This document shows, in pieces, positions 25,994-34,958 of a DNA stretch of 64,000 nt; positions within the stretch are counted from its first letter, which is position 1, and the number at the start of each line of letters is the position of its first letter. The translations under genes and the position numbers were made by a program. The DNA is taken from positions 1 to 64,000 of the forward strand of contig JAEXNR010000002.1 of the NCBI GenBank assembly GCA_023439505.1, in the 5' to 3' direction. Origin of the DNA: Bacillota bacterium. GTDB taxonomy: Bacteria > Bacillota > Clostridia > Lachnospirales > Lachnospiraceae. Below the pieces are notes generated by a model. The model had not been told where the DNA came from and ran no database searches. It saw nothing but the letters and a program-made list of their open reading frames with translations.

Positions 25994-27373
25994 TTAACAA
26001 TCCTGTGTTATACTTTTTCTTTGTTCCAGCGCGGCGACAATCTCAGCATAACGTTTCTCCGTTAGTTTATTGAAAAGCATAGGAATTATTCCCACAAGTG
26101 CTAACAGGGCACCAACCAATGTGAATGCAAAATGAATTATTAGCAGTGTTTCTGCGCTTTGCTCAGTATTGGGCACATAGTGGGATACGGTAAGGAATAC
26201 ACCACTTAGTCCGGCGCCTAATGCCATGCCGAATTTTGTGATCAGAGTCCTGGTTGACGTAATCAAGCCTTCGCTTCTTTGACCGAATGTATATTCGGCA
26301 TACTCAATAGTGTTCGTAATCATTGATTGAAGAACAATCATTATGATCCCAAATGGGAGCATGGACAACCCATATAAGATGCATACCAAGAGAGCATTGG
26401 AATATCCCGTAAAGAAAAATGTACTGTTTACTGCTGCACTAAAGATGGCTGATGCAACAAAAAGAGTTTTTTGACCAAATTTTTTGATCAATATGGGAGA
26501 AAGAGCAACACCAATCACCATTCCCGGTAACATCAGAATTGTAAATACGGGTACCAGCTGTATGTTTCCAAGATTGTATTGAGCATAATAAACCATAAGA
26601 TTTTGTTTTAGGATCATCCCCATCGTACTGACCAGCATTGCGGCTAAAATAAGCAAAAGTGGTTTGTTACGAAAAATCACCCTGACAGCTTTGGGAAAGC
26701 TGACCTTCTCCTGTTTTTGAGGTTCCACATGCTCTCGTATGAAGGTAAAACCCAGGAGATAGAAGCATGCTCCGACGATACCAACAAGAAGAGCTGTCAG
26801 CATATATCCGCGTTGCATATTGGAACCGCCCTCTCCGAAAGCTGTTACTAAAGGTATGGTTATGACACCGACTACAACGCTTGCTACTGTCGTGAAAAGA
26901 GTGGAGACAGATAAAATGGTAGTACGTTTATTTAAGTCTTTTGACATCGCGGCAGGAAGTGTCCAGTAAGGGACATCTACTGCGGTAAATGCCATGCTCA
27001 TAAGGCAGTACGTTATGCCTGCATAGATTATCTTCTGTGTGGGTGCAAGATCTGGTGAACTGAAATTCAAAACTAAAAACAGTACAATAGGGACTGCCAT
27101 GAAGAGCAGGTATGGACGAAAGCGTCCCCACCTGGTTCTTGTCCTGTCTGCAATATATCCCATGAGCGGATCATTTAACCCGTCCCAGATTCTGGTGATT
27201 AGCATGATGATACTGGCTGCCGCAGCAGTTATTCCGAAAACATCAGTATAGAAAACAAGCATATAACTGCTCCATAAACCAAAGATAAGATTTTGTCCTA
27301 TACCCGCGATGACATGTCCGGTGATTTCTCTTTTCTTAACTTCCTCTCTGTTCATTGGTTCCATTTCTTTCAT
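25994..27373 (-). CDS. GPH-family glycoside/cation symporter
   Basis: A 459-residue, 12-helix membrane transporter. The family signature is visible: FYTDVFGITAAAASIIMLITR and WDGLNDPLMGYIADRTRTRW, with the cation-site Asp residues, then GRFRPYLLF. It resembles MelB/UidB/XynB proteins that import melibiose, glucuronides or xylosides with Na+ or H+. It is the promoter-proximal gene of the operon with GH2. ATG 27373 follows AAAGGAGGAGCTAAA. Confidence 0.88.
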   Translation of the reverse strand: MKEMEPMNREEVKKREITGHVIAGIGQNLIFGLWSSYMLVFYTDVFGITAAAASIIMLITRIWDGLNDPLMGYIADRTRTRWGRFRPYLLFMAVPIVLFLVLNFSSPDLAPTQKIIYAGITYCLMSMAFTAVDVPYWTLPAAMSKDLNKRTTILSVSTLFTTVASVVVGVITIPLVTAFGEGGSNMQRGYMLTALLVGIVGACFYLLGFTFIREHVEPQKQEKVSFPKAVRVIFRNKPLLLILAAMLVSTMGMILKQNLMVYYAQYNLGNIQLVPVFTILMLPGMVIGVALSPILIKKFGQKTLFVASAIFSAAVNSTFFFTGYSNALLVCILYGLSMLPFGIIMIVLQSMITNTIEYAEYTFGQRSEGLITSTRTLITKFGMALGAGLSGVFLTVSHYVPNTEQSAETLLIIHFAFTLVGALLALVGIIPMLFNKLTEKRYAEIVAALEQRKSITQDC

Positions 27374-27446
27374 TTTAGCTCCTCCTTTATTGATAACAAT
27401 AATGATAGCGCGCTTAAGTTTAAGTATATAAAATTACAAAAGAAAA

Positions 27447-27472
27447 GCAACAGTCCCATATGAGACTGTTGC
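27447..27472 (-). terminator. Terminator of the AraC regulator gene
   Basis: On the minus strand GCAACAGTC, an 8-nt loop, and GACTGTTGC are followed by TTTTCTTTT. It separates araC from the symporter operon, which therefore needs its own promoter within 27374-27446. Confidence 0.75.
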
Positions 27473-27500
27473 ATAGAACTGTATCCTATCCAGACCCTTT

Positions 27501-28589
27501 TTATTGATTGTACATTTTACGAAAGTCAGTAGGTGACATCCCGTATCTGGATTCAAATAATTTATAAAAGTAGGTGCGATTCTCAAACCCAACATCACGA
27601 ATAATAGAAGATATACTATAATCTGAACATCTTATCAGCTCACTTGCCTTACTGAGGCATAGTTTTTGCCGGTATTCCGATAGATTCATCCCGGTATGTT
27701 TTTTTATAACCTGATTCAGATAGTCCCCACTATAGTTTAACTCCCTGGAAAGATCTGTGCGAGAGACTTTTCCCAGCTGACGCTCCATGATTTCCGTTAT
27801 CTTCAGAAATAATGCAGATTCAGCAGAAGAATCAAAGGATATTTTAGAGGTCTCATATTTTTTCGTATGCTGCAAGATCCCGAAAAGCCTCTCCAAAAGA
27901 CCTAAAATTATATGATGATAACCGGTATCCTGAAGCTTTAATTCGCTTGCTATCTTATTAATTGTAAGATTCACTTCCTCAGGACTTTTTTTATCAATCG
28001 GCGAAAAGGAGAGATAGTTTCTTGTATATCTGGCTTGTTCATCCGAATTCTCTGCAAAAAAGCGATAGATATTACCAATGGCATTCACTCCTTCGGCATG
28101 AAGTATTTTTCTAATATAACTTTTGGAGAAACAAAGATATGCAATTAAATAGTGTGTACCAAATACCTCGTAGTGCTTTATGTTGCGATTCAGCAGGCAG
28201 GCCTCCCCTGCCTCAAAAAGATAACAGCCGTCCTGAATCCTGTGTTCCACCGTACCTTCTAGTACAAACATAAACTCAAAATAATCATGTTGATGCATAC
28301 CAATTCCCCAGTTTTCAAGGGTATTATCCCATTCGTGTTGAATTTCTTCTGATTCATGGTAATCATTACGCTCAATAAGAAGCGGTTTGTTTCCCGATAG
28401 CGAAGTAAATGAACTAACATTTCCCAGATCATATTTCCCTCCTGCCATAAAATTCAAGCAAAAAGGTACATTTAGTGTTCTCAGGTGATCGGTACTGTTG
28501 ATCGGCTGATTTGTATCGATTTTAACATTTCTGTCTTGTGCAAGTCTGACTGATACACGGTTTAGATTTGAAAATGGATATAAAAACAT
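27501..28589 (-). CDS. AraC-family regulator of the GH2 operon
   Basis: A 362-residue protein. The N-terminal half has a cupin-like pocket (HQHDYFEFMFVLEGTVEH, GEACLLNRNIKHYEV); the last 100 residues are a double helix-turn-helix (GDYLNQVIKKHTGMNLSEYR, DVGFENRTYFYKLFESRYG). It is upstream of the symporter/GH2 pair on the same strand and most likely activates it when a sugar binds the pocket. AGGAGG lies 8 bases before ATG 28589. Confidence 0.85.
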   Translation of the reverse strand: MFLYPFSNLNRVSVRLAQDRNVKIDTNQPINSTDHLRTLNVPFCLNFMAGGKYDLGNVSSFTSLSGNKPLLIERNDYHESEEIQHEWDNTLENWGIGMHQHDYFEFMFVLEGTVEHRIQDGCYLFEAGEACLLNRNIKHYEVFGTHYLIAYLCFSKSYIRKILHAEGVNAIGNIYRFFAENSDEQARYTRNYLSFSPIDKKSPEEVNLTINKIASELKLQDTGYHHIILGLLERLFGILQHTKKYETSKISFDSSAESALFLKITEIMERQLGKVSRTDLSRELNYSGDYLNQVIKKHTGMNLSEYRQKLCLSKASELIRCSDYSISSIIRDVGFENRTYFYKLFESRYGMSPTDFRKMYNQ

Positions 28590-28656
28590 CGAAATACCTC
28601 CTAAGTAATGTGACCCAGACCAACATGAAAAATGCCTAAAATATCATAATACCTTT

Positions 28657-28685
28657 AGTATAGCACGCGTAGGATTATCAGTAAA
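28657..28685 (-). promoter_or_regulatory. Promoter of the AraC gene (minus strand)
   Basis: Read on the minus strand, TTTACT and TATACT with a 17-bp spacer, about 70 bp before the araC start. Confidence 0.55.
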
Positions 28686-28740
28686 CACCATATACCTGGT
28701 TATCAATGGAATGACACGAACAGTGTCGGGCATGGCTGCA

Positions 28741-28783
28741 GGTATTAAGAATTACTTTCAAATACGGGTATTAAGAATTACTT
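28741..28783. repeat. Two 17-bp direct repeats upstream of the large AraC gene
   Basis: GGTATTAAGAATTACTT occurs at 28741-28757 and 28767-28783, 26 bp start to start. The second ends 8 bp before the -35 box at 28792. Direct half-sites abutting a -35 box are a common layout for AraC-family activators. Confidence 0.6.
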
Positions 28784-28791
28784 GCATATAA

Positions 28792-28820
28792 TTGACATAA
28801 AAGAAATGAAAGGCTATAAT
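28792..28820 (+). promoter_or_regulatory. Consensus promoter of the large AraC gene
   Basis: TTGACA and TATAAT with a 17-bp spacer, a perfect vegetative promoter. Confidence 0.8.
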
Positions 28821-28880
28821 ATTTTAACAATAAGATGTTTATATATTATTTGTGGATGATAAAATGTACTGTATCAAACA

Positions 28881-28917
28881 AAGGGGTTCCTGAGCTTACT
28901 TGGAATGCCCTTTTTTT
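28881..28917 (+). terminator. Terminator-like hairpin in the leader of the large AraC gene
   Basis: AAGGGGTTCC pairs with GGAATGCCCTT, followed by TTTTTTT. It lies about 55 nt after the predicted transcription start and 28 nt before the start codon, so it would act as an attenuator rather than as a gene end. Confidence 0.6.
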
Positions 28918-28944
28918 ATTATTCTGAAAAGGAGTCATCTTTTT

Positions 28945-30939
28945 ATGCGGGAAAAGAATGCAAAGAGTATCTATGGATTGAAATTTCCGGTTAAAATTGC
29001 TGTTAAAAAAGAAGAAGAGCCCCTTCACTGGCACAAGGATCTGGAAATTTTATGTGTTCTCAAGGGGAAAATTAATCTGCAGGTAAATAATGCATTTTAT
29101 GAACTGAAAGAAGATGACATCTTTTTGATCAACAGCGAAGATCTGCATAGTATTTCGATGGTTCAGGAAAAAAGCACTTACTTATCACTTAACATCGTAT
29201 TAATGTATTATGAAAAGTTCTTTATGGAGTTGGAATATATCGTATTTATTGATGATGATTCGATTAATTCCCCCGAGAATTTTGAACTTCAACAGGATGT
29301 GAAATGGCGTTTGGCTCAGATGCTGGTAGAGATCAAGAATAAGAATGTGGATTACCAGAATAGAATTATTTATAATGCAAGCTCCCTGCTTGCGGTTTTA
29401 ATCAATAACTACAACATGGTAAAGAAGAATGTAAAGAGTTATAAGAACAAAGAACAATTCTCAAGAATATGGAAGGCCTATGAATATATGTATACCAATG
29501 CCAACAGAAGAATCGGGCTGGCAGAGGTGGCAGAGTATGTTAATGTAAGCAATTCGTATCTGTCACATATTATTAAGGGAACCATGGGGGTGAGCTTTGA
29601 GAAGCTGCTCAATCAGATCAGGGCGGAACAATCCCTGAAATTTCTTTTGTCCACAGACAAAAGTATTACCAAGATATCAGAGGAGTGCGGATTCTCTGAT
29701 CCCAAATATTATAAGAATTTCTTTATGCAGTTTTTTCATTGTACTCCCGGCGAATATCGCATCCGCAATCAGCATAAGGTGGCAGAGGGAGATTTTGAGA
29801 CAAAGAGTTATTTTGAAACGATTGTATTTAACGAGCTGTTAAACATTAAAATTGCCCAATATCTGGACGATCCGGTTAAGGAAGCTGAGGAGTCCCTGAT
29901 CGATCTTACCATTGACTTTACCAACCGTAAGGAACAGGAGGTGCTGCAAAGGGATTGGAAAAAGGAGCTTATGATTCGTCCCAGGGATCTGAAGGATGCG
30001 GCCAGAAACACCGGTAAGATTCGAATGATTCAGCAGGAGATTGGTTTTGAGTATATGAATCTTTTGGATATTCTTCACAGTCATTTTTTTGAATATGATC
30101 CGGAGCATCCGCCTAAAATCGATTGGAATGAAATGGACCGTTTTATCGAGATGATTGTGGAGTTTCAGGCATATCCTAAAATCGGTTTTCGAAGGCATGA
30201 TATGGATAGTGAAACCTTTCTGACTATCGTGCAGAAGTTTTTATTTCATTACAAATTAAAATATGGGGATGCACAGATAAAATACTGGAAACCGGTCTTT
30301 TATGGGAGCGCACAGGCGTTGGAGAAGGACAAAATTAAGCTGGACGATATCATAAAGTCAATCACCGGACAGCTGGATGCAGCATATCTTACCGAAGACG
30401 CAGAGAGTTGTGCAATGGAGGATTCCGATGCGGATGAATCCGGCATTACCCTGATTCAAGAGATTTTGAAAGGCTGCAGACGTATTGACAACTACTTTGA
30501 ACGGTTGGTGGATCACCGGGGGCTTAAAAGTAATCTATATTTTGCGTATTTGTTTCTGAATAAATTGGAACGGCAGGTAATTGGCTCGGGAGAACATTAC
30601 CTGGTTACAAAAGGACATAATAAGATTGTAATACTGGCCTTCAACCACAAGGAGAGCAATCAGAGCAAGCTGGAGATTGCGATTAATATTCTTAATTTAA
30701 AGGGGAAACGCTATGTTTTAAAGCAGTATTCTCTTTATGGTCAGCAGGAAAAAGCAGAAACCTATATTAAAAATGTCACCGATACAGATTATATGAGTGA
30801 TGATGACATCAAAAGTATTAACAGGGGACGTTATCCGGACCTTTGCATAGAATTTTTCGAGCATTTTGAAAGTATCCACAGGAGTTTAACCATATTACCA
30901 AACCGCGCGGAACTGTTTATGATAGAAAGAGTATTATGA
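28945..30939 (+). CDS. Large AraC-family regulator with GH39-like tail
   Basis: A 664-residue protein; ATG 28945 follows AAAGGAGT. Domains: a cupin (EEEPLHWHKDLEILCVLKG) at about 15-90, an AraC double helix-turn-helix (VAEYVNVSNSYLSHIIKG, EECGFSDPKYYKNFF) at about 175-275, then 390 further residues. Part of the tail (YMNLLDILHSHFFEYDP, DWNEMDRFIEMIVEFQAYPK) follows the GH39-type barrel seen behind AraC domains in Lachnospiraceae, but the catalytic WNEP-type motif is missing, so it is probably a sugar-sensing relic. Divergent from the other AraC gene. Confidence 0.75.
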   Translation: MREKNAKSIYGLKFPVKIAVKKEEEPLHWHKDLEILCVLKGKINLQVNNAFYELKEDDIFLINSEDLHSISMVQEKSTYLSLNIVLMYYEKFFMELEYIVFIDDDSINSPENFELQQDVKWRLAQMLVEIKNKNVDYQNRIIYNASSLLAVLINNYNMVKKNVKSYKNKEQFSRIWKAYEYMYTNANRRIGLAEVAEYVNVSNSYLSHIIKGTMGVSFEKLLNQIRAEQSLKFLLSTDKSITKISEECGFSDPKYYKNFFMQFFHCTPGEYRIRNQHKVAEGDFETKSYFETIVFNELLNIKIAQYLDDPVKEAEESLIDLTIDFTNRKEQEVLQRDWKKELMIRPRDLKDAARNTGKIRMIQQEIGFEYMNLLDILHSHFFEYDPEHPPKIDWNEMDRFIEMIVEFQAYPKIGFRRHDMDSETFLTIVQKFLFHYKLKYGDAQIKYWKPVFYGSAQALEKDKIKLDDIIKSITGQLDAAYLTEDAESCAMEDSDADESGITLIQEILKGCRRIDNYFERLVDHRGLKSNLYFAYLFLNKLERQVIGSGEHYLVTKGHNKIVILAFNHKESNQSKLEIAINILNLKGKRYVLKQYSLYGQQEKAETYIKNVTDTDYMSDDDIKSINRGRYPDLCIEFFEHFESIHRSLTILPNRAELFMIERVL

Positions 30940-31073
30940 GGAGCGACAATTCTGTTATAAAATGTGACTTTAATGCTTTTTAATTTTAACATTACGGAAA
31001 GAAATGATGAAACTTCAATTTTTTCTAAGACTTATTAGCACAATTGTAGTAGGTTATATGCTAAAATTACCAG

Positions 31074-31134
31074 TTTCGTTGTGCTATGAAATGGAAAATG
31101 TTATCCTAACTACATCGAAGATATAGCAACGAAA
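31074..31134 (+). promoter_or_regulatory. Inverted repeat in the leader of the dehydrogenase gene
   Basis: TTTCGTTGTGCTA and TAGCAACGAAA flank 37 nt and end 6 bases before AGGAGG of the next gene. It could be a structured leader or an operator. Confidence 0.4.
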
Positions 31135-31151
31135 GTTTAGGAGGAAATCGT

Positions 31152-32432
31152 ATGAGACTACTACTAATTGGAGTAGGCGGAGTGGGTCAATCAGCAGTAA
31201 TGATAATTAAGAGAGCCGGTAACAAAGCGAAATGGCTGGAAAAGATGGTCATGGCCGATTATGATCTGCAAAGGGCAAAAGAAGTAGAGAAAATAGTTGA
31301 TGACGAAAGATTTATCGGAGAGGAATTGAATGCATCCAGCAAGCAGGACATCATAGATATGGTGAAGAAGTACAAATGTACCTTCGTTCTGAATGCGGTT
31401 GCGCCAAGTTTTAATGAGGTGATATTTGATGCTGCATGTGAAGCCGGTGTGGGATACATGGATTGTGCCATGACCTTATCGCAAAGACATCCGGAGAAAC
31501 CGTATGAGCTGCCATACATTAAATTAGGTGATTATCAATTTGAGCAATTTGATAAATGGGAAAAGTCAGGGAATATGGCAATCATAGGATCCGGAGTAGA
31601 ACCAGGGGTGGCAGATGTATTTGCCAAATATGCAGAAAAGCATCTGTTTGATGAAATTGATGAAATTAATATAAGAGATGGGGATAATTACGTTGTTCCC
31701 GGTAAGGAAGTCTCCTTTGGCTTCTCCATCTGGACCACGATTGAGGAATGCTTAAATCCCCCGATTATTTGGGAGAAGGAGAAAGGCTGGTTTTGTACCG
31801 AATGTTTTTCTGAACCGGAGGAATTTTTCTTCCCGGGTGGTATCGGCAGGGTGGAAGTGATTAATGTGGAACATGAAGAGGTTGTTTTGATTCCAAGGGC
31901 AATTGATTGCAGGCGTGTCACCTTTAAATATGGCGTATCACCACAGTTTAGAACCATGTTAAAAAACATCGAGGCGCTGGGAATGGACAGTTCCAGCCGT
32001 ATGATTAAAGTTGGAGATTCCATGATTTCCCCCCGTGATTTCTTAAGCATTGTGGCACCCTCCCCATTGGAGACAGCTACGATTATGGAAGGCAAGGGAT
32101 GTGCCGGAACCTGGGTAACCGGTAAGAAAAACGGATTAAGCCGTTCGGTCTACATCTATCAAATTGCGGATAATCAGGAATGCATCAAGAAATACGGTAC
32201 CTCCTCCGTAGTAGCCCAGACAGCAGTGGGTGCTGTCATTATGTTGGATCTGGTTGCAAACGGGATATGGTATAAGCCGGGGGTTCACGGTCCCGAATCT
32301 TTTGACCCGGATCCATTTATGATTAAGATGAGAGATTATGAATTTCCTGCAGCAATTCATGAAAAGGATTCAGAATATGATGAGCAATACCAGAGGGACA
32401 GTGTTTTTGAGGAAATGATCCGTAAATTTTAA
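31152..32432 (+). CDS. Saccharopine dehydrogenase-family oxidoreductase
   Basis: A 426-residue NAD(P)-dependent enzyme with an N-terminal Rossmann motif, LLLIGVGGVGQSAV. The middle matches the saccharopine dehydrogenase fold (NAVAPSFNEVIFDAACEAGV, GSGVEPGVADVFAKY). The C-terminal GTWVTGKKNGLSRSVYIYQ closely recalls carboxynorspermidine dehydrogenase, another member that joins amines to a semialdehyde. The family makes or cleaves a secondary-amine bond between an amino acid or polyamine and an oxo-compound. Being just upstream of P-II and a polyamine-type importer, it probably acts on an imported amine or opine-like compound. Confidence 0.75.
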   Translation: MRLLLIGVGGVGQSAVMIIKRAGNKAKWLEKMVMADYDLQRAKEVEKIVDDERFIGEELNASSKQDIIDMVKKYKCTFVLNAVAPSFNEVIFDAACEAGVGYMDCAMTLSQRHPEKPYELPYIKLGDYQFEQFDKWEKSGNMAIIGSGVEPGVADVFAKYAEKHLFDEIDEINIRDGDNYVVPGKEVSFGFSIWTTIEECLNPPIIWEKEKGWFCTECFSEPEEFFFPGGIGRVEVINVEHEEVVLIPRAIDCRRVTFKYGVSPQFRTMLKNIEALGMDSSSRMIKVGDSMISPRDFLSIVAPSPLETATIMEGKGCAGTWVTGKKNGLSRSVYIYQIADNQECIKKYGTSSVVAQTAVGAVIMLDLVANGIWYKPGVHGPESFDPDPFMIKMRDYEFPAAIHEKDSEYDEQYQRDSVFEEMIRKF

Positions 32433-32451
32433 TATTACATAGCAAAAGGTC

Positions 32452-32487
32452 AGGCGAAGGTGTCACAAGGGTACCCTCGCCTTTTTT
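32452..32487 (+). terminator. Terminator after the dehydrogenase gene
   Basis: AGGCGAAGG pairs with CCCTCGCCT around a 13-nt loop and runs into TTTTTT. Partial read-through would keep the enzyme more abundant than the transporter genes. Confidence 0.7.
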
Positions 32488-32577
32488 GACTTGATAAACA
32501 GGGAAAGAAAGATAGAAAGGCAGACGCTGCACACAAACTTAGGATGTGTAAAAAGCAGCGCAGGAATGGAGGTAAAC

Positions 32578-32919
32578 GTGAAGAAAATTGAAGTAATCAT
32601 TCGACCGGAGAAGCTGGATACGCTAAAAAAAATACTGGCAAGGAATGAGTACAGCGGTTTGACGGTTATGACAGCAATGGGGTGCGGTCACCAGAAAGGG
32701 TTTCAGTCAAAGGAATTCGAGGAACTGGGACTGGAGGCAAATCTTCTGCCCAAGCTCTATGTGATGACAGTTGTGTGGGAAGAGGACTTAGAAAATATTT
32801 TAACTGAAATTCATGAAAAGCTATCCACAGGTAATGTGGGGGACGGGAAAGTATTTATTTCCGATATGCAGGATGTTATGAGAATCAGAACCGGGGAAAG
32901 GGGTGAAAAGATCCTTTAA
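32578..32919 (+). CDS. P-II family nitrogen regulatory protein
   Basis: A 113-residue protein. The start is taken as GTG 32578, because GGAGG precedes it by 5 bases and the product then begins MKKIEVIIRPEKLD, as P-II proteins do. Other family marks: LTVMTAMGCGHQKGF before the T-loop, NLLPKLYVMTVV, and TGNVGDGKVFIS...MRIRTGERG, which binds ATP/ADP. The T-loop Tyr of GlnB/GlnK is not evident. P-II proteins sense 2-oxoglutarate and adenylate charge; they usually sit beside AmtB, but here the neighbours are a polyamine-type importer and an amino-acid-type dehydrogenase. Confidence 0.85.
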   Translation: MKKIEVIIRPEKLDTLKKILARNEYSGLTVMTAMGCGHQKGFQSKEFEELGLEANLLPKLYVMTVVWEEDLENILTEIHEKLSTGNVGDGKVFISDMQDVMRIRTGERGEKIL

Positions 32920-32934
32920 CGAAAAGGATAATAA

Positions 32935-34062
32935 ATGACAGAAAATAAATTAAAACGAGTTATCATAAAACTGAAAAATGTAGGCAAGAGCTATGAGAAT
33001 AATCAGGTGGTGAAGAATTTAAATCTGGATGTATATGAAGGGGAATTCTTGACCTTACTGGGCCCTTCCGGCTGCGGGAAGACCACCACACTTAGAATGA
33101 TCGCCGGTTTTGAGGTCGTCACGGAGGGTGAAATCTATCTGGAAGAGGAAAATGTTGCGAATAAGCCCCCCTATAACAGGAACGTAAATACCGTATTTCA
33201 GAGTTATGCATTATTTCCGCATATGAACTTATATCAAAATGTAGCCTTTGGACTGGTAGAAAAGAGAATAAAAAAGAATGAAATAAAAGAGAAGGTCATA
33301 GAGGCACTTTCCATGGTGCAGCTGAGCGGTTTTGAAAAGCGAATGCCAAACCAGATCTCCGGAGGACAAAAGCAGCGGGTTGCCATTGCGAGAGCGATTG
33401 TGAATAATCCCAGAGTATTGCTCCTGGATGAACCTTTGGGCGCATTGGACATGAAGCTTCGGAAGCAGATGCAGCTGGAATTGAAACATTTACAACAAAA
33501 ATTAGGAATTACATTTATCTATGTCACCCATGATCAGGAGGAAGCCATGACCATGAGTGACCGTATTGCAGTTATGAATGGCGGAATATTGGAACAGATC
33601 GGAACGGCAAGGGATATCTATGAAAACCCGAAGACAAAGTTTGTGGCAGACTTTATCGGCGAATCCAATATCATCGAGGCCTATGTGACAGGGATCAAGG
33701 GAGAACGGCTGGAAGTGACATTTGAAAGCGGCAGGGCAGTTGCTGAGGGGAAAGGTTTTGCTATGGAAGAGATGGTCTATGTCTCTGTCCGCCCTGAGAA
33801 CCTCAAATATGCAAAAGAACCGGTTGATCATTTTGATTTACGGGGAGTTGTCAAGGAGAATATATACATTGGTTCGATAATTAAAACGACGGTTGAATTA
33901 AGTAATGGGCAGATGATGAAGATAACAAACCTGCCGGAAAATGAGATCAATGAGATTGGTGAGGTGGTTTATCTGTACTGGAAGGATAACAAATCCGTTG
34001 TAATCCATACCAGGGAAGATAAATTATACGATTTGATCGATGATGTTGACTTAAAGTCATAG
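32935..34062 (+). CDS. potA: Spermidine/putrescine-type ABC transporter ATPase
   Basis: A 375-residue ATPase. Walker A GPSGCGKTTT, Q-loop VFQSYALFPH, signature ISGGQKQRVAIARA, Walker B VLLLDEPLGALD and switch His YVTHDQEE are all intact. The C-terminal TOBE-like domain (VYVSVRPENLKYA) is typical of PotA/FbpC ATPases. It starts 15 bp after the P-II gene, and potB follows after 19 bp. Exact substrate (polyamine, or another cationic or amino-acid-like compound) is not fixed by sequence. Confidence 0.85.
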   Translation: MTENKLKRVIIKLKNVGKSYENNQVVKNLNLDVYEGEFLTLLGPSGCGKTTTLRMIAGFEVVTEGEIYLEEENVANKPPYNRNVNTVFQSYALFPHMNLYQNVAFGLVEKRIKKNEIKEKVIEALSMVQLSGFEKRMPNQISGGQKQRVAIARAIVNNPRVLLLDEPLGALDMKLRKQMQLELKHLQQKLGITFIYVTHDQEEAMTMSDRIAVMNGGILEQIGTARDIYENPKTKFVADFIGESNIIEAYVTGIKGERLEVTFESGRAVAEGKGFAMEEMVYVSVRPENLKYAKEPVDHFDLRGVVKENIYIGSIIKTTVELSNGQMMKITNLPENEINEIGEVVYLYWKDNKSVVIHTREDKLYDLIDDVDLKS

Positions 34063-34081
34063 GAAAGGAGTTGCTGTTGCT

Positions 34082-34921
34082 ATGAGAAAGAAATATCTGC
34101 CCATTTTGTTTATGGTAGGACCGACAGCGCTCTGGCTGGCAGCCTTCTTATTGATGCCTCTTATCTATGCGGTTGCAATGAGTTTTGGAACAAAGGGAAT
34201 TTACGGCGGAATTGAATGGACTTTTAACATTCATAACTATTCTGATATGTTTAGTGTTACGTACCTGAAGGTTGCATTTCGTTCTCTGAAGCTGGCCTGG
34301 AACACCAGTCTATGGTGTCTGATTATTTCTTATCCCTTCGCCTATATCCTTAGTAAGGTGGGTGACAAATGGAAGGGCTTTTGTCTTCTGCTGGTAATGC
34401 TTCCATTTTGGATTAACGGACTGATTCGACTGAATGGGTGGGCCAATATCCTGAGAGATACGGGGCTGATCAATCATATTCTGATATTCCTCGGTGTGAA
34501 ACCGGTTCAGATGCTGTATACAGACGGAGCGATACTGTTCGGAATGGTCTATGCTTTCTTTCCGTTTATGGTATTGCCCATACATACGTCCATTTCAAAG
34601 ATTGATTACCATCTGATTGAGGCGGCACAGGATCTGGGTGCAACGAAAGTAAAGACATTCTTGCGGGTGATTTTGCCGCTTACGATCCCGGGTATATTCG
34701 CAGGTGTGATACAGGTATTCATCCCCTGTCTGGGCGCCTTTTATATTGCTGACATTATGGGTGGAGGAAACACAACGCTGCTTGGTAATTTGATCAAGAA
34801 TCAATTCCTTTCAGCGAGAAACTGGCCACTGGGAGCAGCCTTCTCCGTGGTCTTGATTCTTTTTACCCTGATCATCATGAAGCTCTATACAAAGATAGGA
34901 AACATAGAAGATATGGCTTAA
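34082..34921 (+). CDS. potB: Polyamine-type ABC transporter permease, PotB-like
   Basis: A 279-residue permease with six predicted membrane segments, beginning YLPILFMVGPTALWLAAFLL. The ATPase-docking loop reads LIEAAQDLGATKVKTFLRVILP, the PotB/PotH version of the EAA motif. ATG 34082 follows AGGAAAGGAG. The gene is within the potABCD-like operon. Confidence 0.85.
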   Translation: MRKKYLPILFMVGPTALWLAAFLLMPLIYAVAMSFGTKGIYGGIEWTFNIHNYSDMFSVTYLKVAFRSLKLAWNTSLWCLIISYPFAYILSKVGDKWKGFCLLLVMLPFWINGLIRLNGWANILRDTGLINHILIFLGVKPVQMLYTDGAILFGMVYAFFPFMVLPIHTSISKIDYHLIEAAQDLGATKVKTFLRVILPLTIPGIFAGVIQVFIPCLGAFYIADIMGGGNTTLLGNLIKNQFLSARNWPLGAAFSVVLILFTLIIMKLYTKIGNIEDMA

Positions 34922-34958
34922 GATGTTATCAGCTTATAAAGGGGGAAAGGAGCTTCTT

